DNA from: a virus
IMG/VR virus record: IMGVR_UViG_3300027888_000002
Location: 1 to 40,268 of that record
Direction: 5' to 3' (one strand)
DNA length: 40,268 nt
Part shown: piece after piece, positions 24,070-29,264 of the stretch
Numbering within the stretch: position 1 is the first letter of the stretch
How the letters are laid out: the number at the start of each line of letters is the position of its first letter
The notes under the pieces: generated by a model
What the model was told of the DNA's origin: nothing
The model's database searches: none
Seen by the model: only the letters and a program-made list of their open reading frames with translations
Translations under genes and position numbers: made by a program

Positions 24070-24250
24070 CGGTTCCCTCCACTAGTTCGACGGTTATGCC
24101 TTTATTATCCCAAACTACGTCACACTCACACAGACCTCTCAAATGTCCCTCTCTAGAAAGTTCATTTGCTTTCCGGGCGAGCTGTATCTGATCTGCAAGA
24201 AAGCGTGCTTCATCCCAATTCATCTCAATAGTACCTTTTGTGATTTTCAT
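24017..24250 (-). CDS. Hypothetical protein (77 aa)
   Basis: The protein starts MKITKGTIEMNW and is a mix of a helix (W-D-E-A-R-F-L-A-D-Q-I-Q-L-A) and strands (V-V-W-D-N-K-G-I-T-V-E-L), ending in G-G-G-V. An AAGGAGGTG lies upstream, with a somewhat long spacing of about ten bases. Its 3' end overlaps the next gene. No family recognised. Confidence 0.5.
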   Translation of the reverse strand: MKITKGTIEMNWDEARFLADQIQLARKANELSREGHLRGLCECDVVWDNKGITVELVEGTDVLSDEIIPDTECGGGV

Positions 24251-24273
24251 AATCCCGCTCCACCTCCTTCCTT

Positions 24274-24432
24274 TTACTCTTTCTCGGCTCTTTCAAGTTC
24301 AAAAAGGAAAAGTTGCGTATCAGATGGCAAAATATAATCCTCCCCAGGTTGGCACCAGAAGCTTGGGGGAATTTCTATCTTTAACCATCTTTCCAAAAGT
24401 TTAGAAGCCTCTCGTAATTTTTCATTCTCCAT
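24274..24432 (-). CDS. 52-residue hypothetical protein
   Basis: The protein begins MENEKLREASKLLERW, has a central W-C-Q-P-G-E-D-Y and ends in an acidic helix (L-F-L-F-E-L-E-R-A-E-K-E). The ATG overlaps the previous stop region by 11 bases, indicating coupled translation. No family recognised. Confidence 0.5.
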   Translation of the reverse strand: MENEKLREASKLLERWLKIEIPPSFWCQPGEDYILPSDTQLFLFELERAEKE

Positions 24433-24610
24433 TTTTTATCTTTTCTCCTTTCACTCTGAGATCGATTACAACTTGCTTGGGAACATCTTTGTCTTTTGGA
24501 ATGTAGATAGTTCCCACCACTGCCTGTCCCTCGTCAACGATGTAGCGATGATAGCGTTTGCTATCCCGATCATATGTCGCTGTCGCTGACACTGGTTTTT
24601 TGTTACTCAT
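24422..24610 (-). CDS. 62-residue beta-type hypothetical protein
   Basis: The protein starts MSNKKPVSATATYDRDSK, with alternating strand pattern (H-R-Y-I-V-D ... V-V-G-T-I-Y-I-P-K). Y-I-P-K ... P-x-x-V-V-I-D-L resembles small single-domain phage proteins with an OB or SH3 fold. The strong AAAGGAGGTGATATGAA leader supports it. Function unknown. Confidence 0.55.
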   Translation of the reverse strand: MSNKKPVSATATYDRDSKRYHRYIVDEGQAVVGTIYIPKDKDVPKQVVIDLRVKGEKIKNGE

Positions 24611-24616
24611 TTCATA

Positions 24617-24889
24617 TCACCTCCTTTCTCTTTCATTCTGTTCTTTGATTCTCAATAAAGGCTTCCTCTTCTTAAATGCTCTTCGAATTCTCTCAAGTTC
24701 CGCTTGGGCATTCTTAAGATTATTTTGATGAATCCCTACATGTCTCCAAGTTTCAGTTTCTTCATCAAACCACTGAATTGCAAACCAGGTTCTTCTCACA
24801 ATATCACATCCTCGTCTTGTTGAGGCTTCTTTCGAGTTCTCCACCCCCACCACAATCCATATCAAGCGACACTTGCCGAGATGTACCAT
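24617..24889 (-). CDS. Hypothetical basic protein (about 90 aa, start uncertain)
   Basis: The conserved-looking part is W-F-A-I-Q-W-F-D-E-E-T-E-T-W-R-H-V-G-I-H-Q, followed by a basic helix with R-R-A-F-K-K-R-K-P-L-L-R. The frame is open further up to 24931. No start has a convincing ribosome site. I give the ATG at 24889; a GTG further in is also possible. It overlaps the membrane micro-protein gene. Function unknown. Confidence 0.4.
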   Translation of the reverse strand: MVHLGKCRLIWIVVGVENSKEASTRRGCDIVRRTWFAIQWFDEETETWRHVGIHQNNLKNAQAELERIRRAFKKRKPLLRIKEQNERERR

Positions 24890-24975
24890 GGTGCCTGAGA
24901 CATAAGGTAATAAGCCACTATCATTGCCCAAATGATGCAGGCAAAGATAAAAATGTTATGTACAAAACCTCTCAT
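24862..24975 (-). CDS. 37-residue membrane micro-protein
   Basis: The short protein MRGFVHNIFIFA... consists almost entirely of one membrane segment (about residues 7-27: I-F-I-F-A-C-I-I-W-A-M-I-V-A-Y-Y-L). Its ATG overlaps the stop of the upstream gene (ATGA), so it is probably translated by coupling. The orientation and early-region place suggest a host-membrane effector. No homologue recognised. Confidence 0.5.
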   Translation of the reverse strand: MRGFVHNIFIFACIIWAMIVAYYLMSQAPWYISASVA

Positions 24976-25202
24976 CCTTCTATCTCCTTCTGCTTTATCG
25001 CCCACTTGTAGAAGTTTACATCCCACCAAGGTTGTGGGCATAACCCCAGCTGTAAGGCCTTCTGATGCAATTCAGGTAACTGAACTTGATTTTGAGCGAT
25101 CCTCTCCTGAATGTATTCCATCAGAGGGCGTGTACCAAATACCCGGGCTCTCTCCCTTCTCTCCCTCTTCCTCTTTCTTTTCGCCGACCAGAATTTTAAC
25201 AT
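24972..25202 (-). CDS. 76-residue basic hypothetical protein
   Basis: The protein starts MLKFWSAKRKRKRERRERAR. The basic N-terminus suggests nucleic-acid or membrane-surface binding, and the rest is helical (L-M-E-Y-I-Q-E-R-I-A-Q-N) with a W-W-D-V-N-F-Y-K-W end. An AAGGAGG site precedes the ATG, and the stop is shared with the start of the membrane micro-protein. Function unknown. Confidence 0.5.
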   Translation of the reverse strand: MLKFWSAKRKRKRERRERARVFGTRPLMEYIQERIAQNQVQLPELHQKALQLGLCPQPWWDVNFYKWAIKQKEIEG

Positions 25203-25212
25203 CTTGACCTCC

Positions 25213-25395
25213 TTAAGTAATGGAAATATCTACCCCCGGGACATCGGCTTCGACAGGAATTTCTTTTATGTAAGTAGCGTTGCTTCCCTTCTTCAACATT
25301 ATCTTTCTGCCTGTGGCAATCCATACAGTACATTCTCCGCTTTCCTCAAACTCCTCAATCCGAAAGCCGATCTCGTATACTTTTACTTCTCCCAT
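25213..25395 (-). CDS. 60-residue beta-rich hypothetical protein
   Basis: The ATG at 25395 follows GGGAGGTGATAAAA. The protein has a beta pattern (V-K-V-Y-E-I-G-F-R-I-E-E-F and G-E-C-T-V-W-I-A-T-G). It lies directly downstream of the long hairpin at 25415-25471, which therefore forms its leader. No family recognised. Confidence 0.5.
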   Translation of the reverse strand: MGEVKVYEIGFRIEEFEESGECTVWIATGRKIMLKKGSNATYIKEIPVEADVPGVDISIT

Positions 25396-25414
25396 TTTTA
25401 TCACCTCCCTTCAT

Positions 25415-25471
25415 AATAGCCTTTCACTCCTGCCCCCCAACGGAGGCTGAGAGGCAGGGTTAAAGGTTATT
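25415..25471 (-). promoter_or_regulatory. Long hairpin after the 218-residue module gene
   Basis: Nested inverted repeats are AATA-x-CCTTT (25415-25424) with AAAGG-x-TATT (25462-25471), and CCTGCC (25429-25434) with GGCAGG (25453-25458). An inner CC-rich/GG-rich stem pairs better on the leftward strand, where it uses G-U pairs. It starts at the stop codon of the 218-residue gene and ends just before the ribosome site of the next gene. No U-run follows, so RNA processing, stability or attenuation is more likely than simple termination. Confidence 0.5.
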
Positions 25472-26126
25472 ACTTCTTTCCATTCTCTCTGAGGGAGTAG
25501 CCTGCCTTCCGGAGTTTGGCTCTGATCTTGGCAGCCTGGGCTTTATCTTCCGCGATCCTTGCCTTCTCCAGGTCCTTGAGGAGAGATTTTACATCGTCGG
25601 AAACTTTCACCTTTGTCTTTCTAGGCTCGGTTTCCCTCTCTTTCTTCTCTCTCTTCTTTGGAGGTTCGGCTACCTTTTTAGCCAGCTTCGTTAATGTCTC
25701 GATGCCAGCCTTCAGGACCTCTACCTCTTTTTCCAGGCTTTCTATTCTCGCCTTCAGAGAAGCTCCCTCGGCCTTTTTCTTCGTTGCCTTCTCGGCTTTG
25801 GCTTTCGCTTTTTCCATCAGCTGAGCCTCCATCTGGTTATACTTTTCAAAGATCGTGGGTGTTCGCCTAATCGCCGCCGCGATTATTACCTCTTCCTCAG
25901 ACCCCCACTGACCCGAGAGGTATTTCTTGATGTGGTGTTTAACATTCTCTTCCGACATCGTCCCCACTAGCAAATCCACTTTTTGCGCGTACTCAACCAT
26001 TTCTGTCTGATTCGGGGATTCGCGCCACTTCGTCATCCAGGCGGTGGTGCCAGGGACCCGGATGCCTGGCCTCAGCCCCAGCTCCTCCCAACTTTTCTCG
26101 GCGGTTGACTCTGGTTTCTTGGCCAT
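25470..26126 (-). CDS. 218-residue coiled-coil protein with LRKxGYSLR module
   Basis: The ATG at 26126 follows GGAGGTGATACGT. Residues 1-100 form an alpha-rich domain (W-M-T-K-W-R-E-S-P-N; E-E-N-V-K-H-H-I-K-K-Y-L). Residues 100-150 are a coiled coil with L-K-A-R-I-E-S-L-E-K-E-V. Residues 155-175 are a basic linker. Residues 178-216 form the shared module (S-L-L-K-D-L-E-K-A-R ... K-I-R-A-K-L-R-K-A-G-Y-S-L-R-E-N). The coiled coil plus module closely match the 112-residue protein at 28095, so they are paralogues with different N-termini. Probably oligomeric. Function unknown, likely in nucleic-acid or host-takeover business. Confidence 0.65.
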   Translation of the reverse strand: MAKKPESTAEKSWEELGLRPGIRVPGTTAWMTKWRESPNQTEMVEYAQKVDLLVGTMSEENVKHHIKKYLSGQWGSEEEVIIAAAIRRTPTIFEKYNQMEAQLMEKAKAKAEKATKKKAEGASLKARIESLEKEVEVLKAGIETLTKLAKKVAEPPKKREKKERETEPRKTKVKVSDDVKSLLKDLEKARIAEDKAQAAKIRAKLRKAGYSLRENGKK

Positions 26127-26130
26127 ACGT

Positions 26131-26170
26131 ATCACCTCCTTCTATCGGCCCGTTAAGGATGAACTATTTA
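26131..26170 (-). repeat. Leader repeat, copy 1
   Basis: This is a repeat of about 40 bases in front of the 218-residue gene. On the leftward strand it contains CTTAAC-x-GGCC, then GGAAGGAGGTGATA-like ribosome-site sequence. Copies lie at 26677-26716 and 27404-27440. Confidence 0.6.
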
Positions 26171-26425
26171 TTTATTTATACATTCAGGGCAAATCTTTTT
26201 CTTATAACACTCTGATTCAACCCATAACTTTCGTCTCTTTCCGCATTGCTGGCATTTTATCCAGCCATATTTTAACTTTTCCATCTTATGGTAAACTAAG
26301 CCGTCATGTTCCTCCGCTTCATCCAGAACAGAGAAAATTGCCCCAACTATTTGCTCTATAATCTCTGCTGTTTTCTCGGCTGATATGTCGTCGGAGACAG
26401 ATATTGAAAATTGAATTAGTTTCAT
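26168..26425 (-). CDS. Zinc-ribbon protein, longer paralogue (85 aa)
   Basis: The protein has an N-terminal domain of about 47 residues (M-K-L-I-Q-F-S-I-S-V-S-D-D-I). It is followed by a zinc ribbon with C-Q-Q-C-G-K-R and I-C-P-E-C. The last 38 residues (from M-E-K-L-K-Y-G-W-I-K) are almost the same as the complete protein at 26710-26826. The ATG follows AGGAGGTGATAGAGAG. A nucleic-acid or protein-binding regulator is likely. Confidence 0.65.
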   Translation of the reverse strand: MKLIQFSISVSDDISAEKTAEIIEQIVGAIFSVLDEAEEHDGLVYHKMEKLKYGWIKCQQCGKRRKLWVESECYKKKICPECINK

Positions 26426-26458
26426 CTCTCTATCACCTCCTTTTATCGAGGATTTATT

Positions 26459-26671
26459 CTATCTTTCTTCCCACTCATGGACGATTTTCTCCCCCTCGTA
26501 ATAGCTGGTTAGTACCACCTGAGGGTTTACGTAGATTTTCGATTGGATCATATAATCATCCGCGAACCAGCCATAATTAACCGATGCCTTTTTTCCATAT
26601 TTCTTTTCTATCTCTTCCCCTTGTGCGTCGTAGATCCTTTCCTCGTCCTTAACTGTACGGATTCTTCTCAC
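26459..26671 (-). CDS. 70-residue hypothetical protein (GTG start)
   Basis: The protein starts at GTG (M-R-R-I-R-T-V-K-D-E-E-R-I-Y-D) behind GGAGGTGATAAAAG. It is rich in Tyr and charged residues (Y-G-W-F-A-D-D-Y-M-I, V-V-L-T-S-Y-Y-E-G). It lies between the two zinc-ribbon paralogues, so it sits inside the duplicated segment. Function unknown. Confidence 0.5.
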   Translation of the reverse strand: MRRIRTVKDEERIYDAQGEEIEKKYGKKASVNYGWFADDYMIQSKIYVNPQVVLTSYYEGEKIVHEWEER

Positions 26672-26676
26672 CTTTT

Positions 26677-26716
26677 ATCACCTCCCTCCATTGGCTTGTT
26701 AAGAGTGAATTATTTA
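26677..26716 (-). repeat. Leader repeat, copy 2
   Basis: This second copy precedes the 70-residue gene. It begins in the end of the short zinc-ribbon gene. On the leftward strand it reads stop codon, then CTTAACAAGCC, then GGAGGGAGGTGATA. It is similar to 26131-26170 over about 40 bases. Confidence 0.6.
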
Positions 26717-26826
26717 TCTACACATTTAGGGCAAATCTTCTTTTTGTAACATTCCGATTCAACCCAAAGATATTTTCTTTTCCCACATCGCTGGCATTTT
26801 ATCCAACCATACTTTAATCTCTCCAT
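26710..26826 (-). CDS. 38-residue zinc-ribbon micro-protein, shorter paralogue
   Basis: The ATG at 26826 follows AAGGAGAAAAT. The protein, MERLKYGWIKCQRCGKRKYL..., has a CxxC-plus-CxxC arrangement (C11, C14, C32, C35) with an extra C26. It matches the C-terminal half of the 85-residue protein almost residue for residue, so one arose by duplication and loss or gain of the N-terminal domain. Such single ribbons typically bind nucleic acid or RNA-polymerase-type partners. Confidence 0.65.
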   Translation of the reverse strand: MERLKYGWIKCQRCGKRKYLWVESECYKKKICPKCVDK

Positions 26827-26843
26827 ATTTTCTCCTTCCTCAT

Positions 26844-27161
26844 CTACACCTGTCTATATGCTGCCCGTAGGGCCTCGTTAAACCTATTAAACAACTCCTC
26901 TGTGAAATCTTCCCCTTCAAAATCGGGAACAAATTCTTGGATTATATCTACTTTATCATCCGGGCATTCTTCCCATTCCTTAACCCAATCTTCTTCGCTG
27001 GCGATATGTTCGAAATAATCTAGGCCGAGAGTATCGAACAAATAATCTTCTATCTTCGACCAATCAATTAACGCAATCCAAATCCTAGCTGCCGAGGACT
27101 CCCTTTCCTCTTCGGAGAAGTAAAAGGAAATACCTCCATTTTTATCTCTAATTATTTCCAT
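26844..27161 (-). CDS. 105-residue acidic hypothetical protein
   Basis: The protein (M-E-I-I-R-D-K-N-G-G-I-S-F-Y-F) is strongly acidic (E-D-W-V-K-E-W-E-E-C-P-D-D) with helices near the end. An acidic early phage protein may imitate DNA or bind a host enzyme, but no motif supports either. It has a GAGGAAGAAAG ribosome site. Confidence 0.5.
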   Translation of the reverse strand: MEIIRDKNGGISFYFSEEERESSAARIWIALIDWSKIEDYLFDTLGLDYFEHIASEEDWVKEWEECPDDKVDIIQEFVPDFEGEDFTEELFNRFNEALRAAYRQV

Positions 27162-27198
27162 ACTTTCTTCCTCCTATTCGGGGATTTACTTCCAATAC

Positions 27199-27399
27199 TT
27201 ATTCCTTTCGTGCCTTTCGTGCTTTAACTTTAATCACTGAATTAGAATCTCCGATGATCCGATTGACGCTGGATTGCGTTAAGTAATGTCCTACTGTAAA
27301 CTCGATAGTATTTTCTAATCCAATGATCTTAAAATCCTTCCCTGGAGTGGAAAATCTTCCTCGACTTTCCTCCAGAATTATGGTATATTTCTTTCCCAT
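27199..27399 (-). CDS. 66-residue beta-type protein
   Basis: The ATG at 27399 follows GGAGGTGATAAGG. The protein (MGKKYTIILEESRGRF) has alternating strands and a basic tail (K-V-K-A-R-K-A-R-K-E). L-E-N-T-I-E-F-T-V-G-H-Y-L-T and a small-barrel pattern suggest a nucleic-acid-binding fold. No homologue recognised. Confidence 0.55.
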   Translation of the reverse strand: MGKKYTIILEESRGRFSTPGKDFKIIGLENTIEFTVGHYLTQSSVNRIIGDSNSVIKVKARKARKE

Positions 27400-27403
27400 C
27401 CTT

Positions 27404-27440
27404 ATCACCTCCTTCCACTGGCCTGTTAAGAAGTTAATTG
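27404..27440 (-). repeat. Leader repeat, copy 3
   Basis: This third copy precedes the 66-residue gene. The leftward sequence holds CTTCTTAACAGGCC and then GGAAGGAGGTGATA, like the copies at 26131-26170 and 26677-26716. All three carry the ribosome site of the following gene. Confidence 0.6.
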
Positions 27441-27442
27441 AA

Positions 27443-27601
27443 CTACTGCTTCATACGGTGTCCCCGTTTTCCCTCAGCAGAAATATGACAGGGGTAACAG
27501 CGACGGGGTTCCTTCTCATTTTCAAACCGCTTTTTCAGCTGTCTATCACAATCTACACACCGTTTTGAACCGAGGACATTGAATGGATATGTCTTTTTCA
27601 T
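27443..27601 (-). CDS. 52-residue four-Cys zinc-ribbon protein
   Basis: The ATG at 27601 follows GGAGGTGATAGA, which also contains the TGA stop of the previous gene. C15-x-x-C18 and C35-x-x-C38 define a zinc ribbon, with a basic linker between them (R-Q-L-K-K-R-F). It is unlike the 26710 pair in sequence. A nucleic-acid-binding or anti-host factor is a reasonable guess, not shown. Confidence 0.6.
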   Translation of the reverse strand: MKKTYPFNVLGSKRCVDCDRQLKKRFENEKEPRRCYPCHISAEGKRGHRMKQ

Positions 27602-27605
27602 TCTA

Positions 27606-27890
27606 TCACCTCCTTCCATCGATCACTTCGATCGGTTTGTTAGCGATATATGCGGCAGTCATTCTGTGCGTCCCATCTACTACCCAGCCCTCCTCATCAA
27701 TTAAGGGATATGGGCTTCGATCAAATTTGGACGGGATTCTCGTTTGACCTCGAGTTAGCTGGATAATAACTTCTCCCAAATAATCCCAATCCCACCAACC
27801 AGTTTCTTTCTCCTTCATCCCCTCAAGGCTGGAATATTTAGCGAATCCGCTGAGGCCAGACTCGTTGGGTTGGATTAATCTTACTTCCAT
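27606..27890 (-). CDS. ParB/sulfiredoxin-like domain protein (94 aa)
   Basis: The C-terminal part V-V-D-G-T-H-R-M-T-A-A-Y-I-A-N-K-P-I-E-V-I is the D-G-x-H-R-x-x-A-A signature of ParB/Srx-type nucleotide-binding domains, which act as CTPases, nucleases or kinases. The N-terminal half carries an I-Q-L-T-R-G-Q-T-R-I-P strand region. It is short for a full ParB. It may bind DNA or a nucleotide in early takeover. GGGAG precedes the ATG. Confidence 0.6.
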   Translation of the reverse strand: MEVRLIQPNESGLSGFAKYSSLEGMKEKETGWWDWDYLGEVIIQLTRGQTRIPSKFDRSPYPLIDEEGWVVDGTHRMTAAYIANKPIEVIDGRR

Positions 27891-27891
27891 T

Positions 27892-28092
27892 TTATGCTCC
27901 CAGAATCTCCTTTATCTCACCCCCAGAAACACCTTTTCTCTTAAGGTTTTCGATCACTCCCACCGGCCAAACTTTTGTGGGGTGATACCAGCCACCCCGG
28001 CGGGCGGACTCGTACGTTATTACCCGATTCCTTTCCCGCCGGAGGACGGTCTCCACATCTCCATAAACCGTTACGATCTTTTCTTCTCCCAC
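27892..28092 (-). CDS. 66-residue hypothetical protein (GTG start)
   Basis: The protein starts at GTG two bases after the previous stop, behind AAGGAGAAATAACG. The sequence M-G-E-E-K-I-V-T-V-Y-G-D-V-E-T-V is beta-like first. A helix-turn-helix-like end (V-I-E-N-L-K-R-K-G-V-S-G-G-E-I-K-E-I-L) follows. Function unknown; DNA-binding is possible. Confidence 0.5.
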   Translation of the reverse strand: MGEEKIVTVYGDVETVLRRERNRVITYESARRGGWYHPTKVWPVGVIENLKRKGVSGGEIKEILGA

Positions 28093-28094
28093 CG

Positions 28095-28433
28095 TTATTT
28101 CTCCTTCTTCCGAAGTTTTGTATTTTTCTTCCCTCCCGTGGTTTTGGCCTTAGCCTTTTCCGGTTTCTCGGTCTTGGCCTTTCCATTATTCTCCCGGAGG
28201 GAATAACCTGCCTTCCGCAATTGCCTGCGGATTTTCGAGGATAATTTCTTATCCCCCTTCGCCTTCTCCAGATCAGCCAGCAGCTTATTAATATCCGCTG
28301 GGGCAGCCGGTTTCGGATCGGACTTGGGGCGGGGATCCGCCTTCTTCCGTCCGGCCTTTAGCGATTTAACCTCCGCCTCTAGAACCTCGATCCTGGCCTG
28401 TAGATCTGTTAGCGATATAATCTTCTTTGTCAT
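28095..28433 (-). CDS. 112-residue coiled-coil protein with LRKxGYSLR module, first leftward gene
   Basis: The ATG at 28433 follows GGAAGGAGGTGAAAACG. Residues 8-28 form a coiled coil (L-Q-A-R-I-E-V-L-E-A-E-V-K-S-L-K-A-G). Residues 29-46 are a Pro/Lys linker. Residues 47-82 are the shared module (N-K-L-L-A-D-L-E-K-A-K ... K-I-R-R-Q-L-R-K-A-G-Y-S-L-R-E-N). The rest is a K/A/T-rich basic tail like DNA-compacting proteins. It is the promoter-proximal gene of the leftward arm and so probably made first. Coiled coil and module match the 218-residue protein at 25470. Confidence 0.65.
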   Translation of the reverse strand: MTKKIISLTDLQARIEVLEAEVKSLKAGRKKADPRPKSDPKPAAPADINKLLADLEKAKGDKKLSSKIRRQLRKAGYSLRENNGKAKTEKPEKAKAKTTGGKKNTKLRKKEK

Positions 28434-28475
28434 CGTTTTCACCTCCTTCCCTCTGCCTCGTGGCGTTTTTATTTT

Positions 28476-28504
28476 ATTCTATCACACTCCAATTCGCGTG
28501 TAAA
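28476..28504 (-). promoter_or_regulatory. Leftward sigma70-type promoter
   Basis: Reading leftward, TTTACA (28504-28499) and TAGAAT (28481-28476) are separated by exactly 17 bases. Each matches the consensus in five of six places. It lies 43 bases upstream of the ATG of the first leftward gene and should drive the early arm. Confidence 0.75.
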
Positions 28505-28553
28505 TAGGAAATCCACTTGCATAATTGAGTTTTTTGGATTTGGGAGCAAAATC

Positions 28554-28593
28554 GGGGAGTTAGGGATGGGGACGGGAATTGGAAAGGGAGGGG
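28554..28593 (+). repeat. G-quadruplex motif
   Basis: Six runs of three or four G occur within 40 bases of the + strand. The first four runs (28554-28576) have loops of 5, 2 and 2 bases, satisfying the G3+N1-7 rule. It lies about 50 bases upstream of the leftward promoter. Confidence 0.7.
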
Positions 28594-28701
28594 ATAGACC
28601 TAAAACACACAAAATATTTCCTCCACACCTCCCACCAGCCAGCCAAATTGCCAGATAAATCAGCCACCTAGGCCAATTGTTTGAAAATTAGTTTAAGGCT
28701 G

Positions 28702-28736
28702 GGTTTGAGAGGGGTATGCTGTCCGAAACTCAAACC
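28702..28736. repeat. 8-bp inverted repeat, possible operator or hairpin
   Basis: GGTTTGAG (28702-28709) and CTCAAACC (28729-28736) are perfect inverted copies with a 19-base spacer. It may be an operator or a hairpin. Confidence 0.45.
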
Positions 28737-28770
28737 GTGGGTTGAAGATTAGACTCTGCTCAAGCTTTTG

Positions 28771-28821
28771 GTCTAGGCTACATAGGGGCCAAGTCTAGGC
28801 TACATAAAGAGTCTAGGCTAC
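28771..28821. repeat. Three direct repeats GTCTAGGCTAC
   Basis: GTCTAGGCTAC occurs at 28771, 28793 and 28811. The first two copies continue with AT. Spacings are 22 and 18 bases, close to two helical turns, as expected for protein-binding iterons. Confidence 0.75.
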
Positions 28822-28851
28822 CTTATAGTCATGTTTTTCTGATGACCTATT

Positions 28852-28988
28852 GCCTATATACTGTCACAAGTCTCGGTATAGGCAAAGGTATTCTGGTATT
28901 TTGGTGTCCCGCATAGGCAAGGTATTCTGGTATTCCACCTCCGCGACATAAAAAGAACTACAAGAGTACCAGAATACCAAGACTTGTG
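28852..28988. repeat. Nested direct and inverted repeats (GGTATTCTGGTATT family)
   Basis: GGTATTCTGGTATT occurs at 28887-28900 and 28921-28934, each preceded by ATAGGCAA. An inverted copy, TACCAGAATACC, lies at 28967-28978. An outer pair CACAAGTCT (28865-28873) and AGACTTGTG (28980-28988) and a pair GCCTATA / TATAGGC (28852-28858, 28877-28883) add further symmetry. Confidence 0.75.
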
Positions 28989-29090
28989 TAGGATAAAGAA
29001 TACAGAAGATGTTATTTCTATTTATTCTTAAGAGTTTAAAGATTTTTTACAAGAAAGACAATACCTTAGCCTGTGCCTTAAAGATTTTCA

Positions 29091-29120
29091 TTTACAAGTG
29101 GCCATGTTTTATGATATACT
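29091..29120 (+). promoter_or_regulatory. Rightward sigma70-type promoter
   Basis: TTTACA (29091-29096) and TATACT (29115-29120) are separated by 18 bases and lie about 30 bases before the first rightward ATG. It should start the morphogenesis and lysis transcript. Confidence 0.7.
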
Positions 29121-29150
29121 ATATAACAGTTCAACAGAAAGGAAAGAATC

Positions 29151-29264
29151 ATGGAATTCAAGTTCATGCTCTCGGTCTATCCACCCGCACTACTGGCAAT
29201 CGCTGCAGCCATCGTCATTATCTTGGTATCCAAGTATTTTTTCTCGCGTAAGAAGAGAGAATGA
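29151..29264 (+). CDS. 37-residue membrane micro-protein, first rightward gene
   Basis: The ATG at 29151 follows AAAGGAAAG. The protein MEFKFMLSVYPPALLAI... has one membrane segment (about residues 11-31) and a basic end (S-R-K-K-R-E). Its stop is shared with the small terminase start (ATGA). Small membrane proteins at this place are rarely annotated. A host-membrane role is possible. Confidence 0.55.
   Translation: MEFKFMLSVYPPALLAIAAAIVIILVSKYFFSRKKRE

Larger units (their letters stand above)
28434..29150. other. Divergent control region between the two arms
   Basis: About 700 bases without a supportable gene. It holds outward promoters at each end, a G-rich tract, an 8-bp inverted repeat, three GTCTAGGCTAC repeats and a set of direct and inverted GGTATTCTGGTA repeats. 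Such an arrangement is typical of a phage early-control or replication-origin region. The packaging signal may also be here, because terminase genes start at its right edge. Which function each part has is inferred. Confidence 0.65.

Noticed and set aside
28771-28988. CRISPR array
   Set aside because: Repeats are short (11-14 bases), the spacing is too small and partly inverted, and no cas operon is present. The Cas4-like gene is a stand-alone phage nuclease.
29009-29251. 80-residue + frame across the rightward promoter
   Set aside because: It has no ribosome site, covers the promoter elements, and is displaced by the well-supported 37-residue gene.
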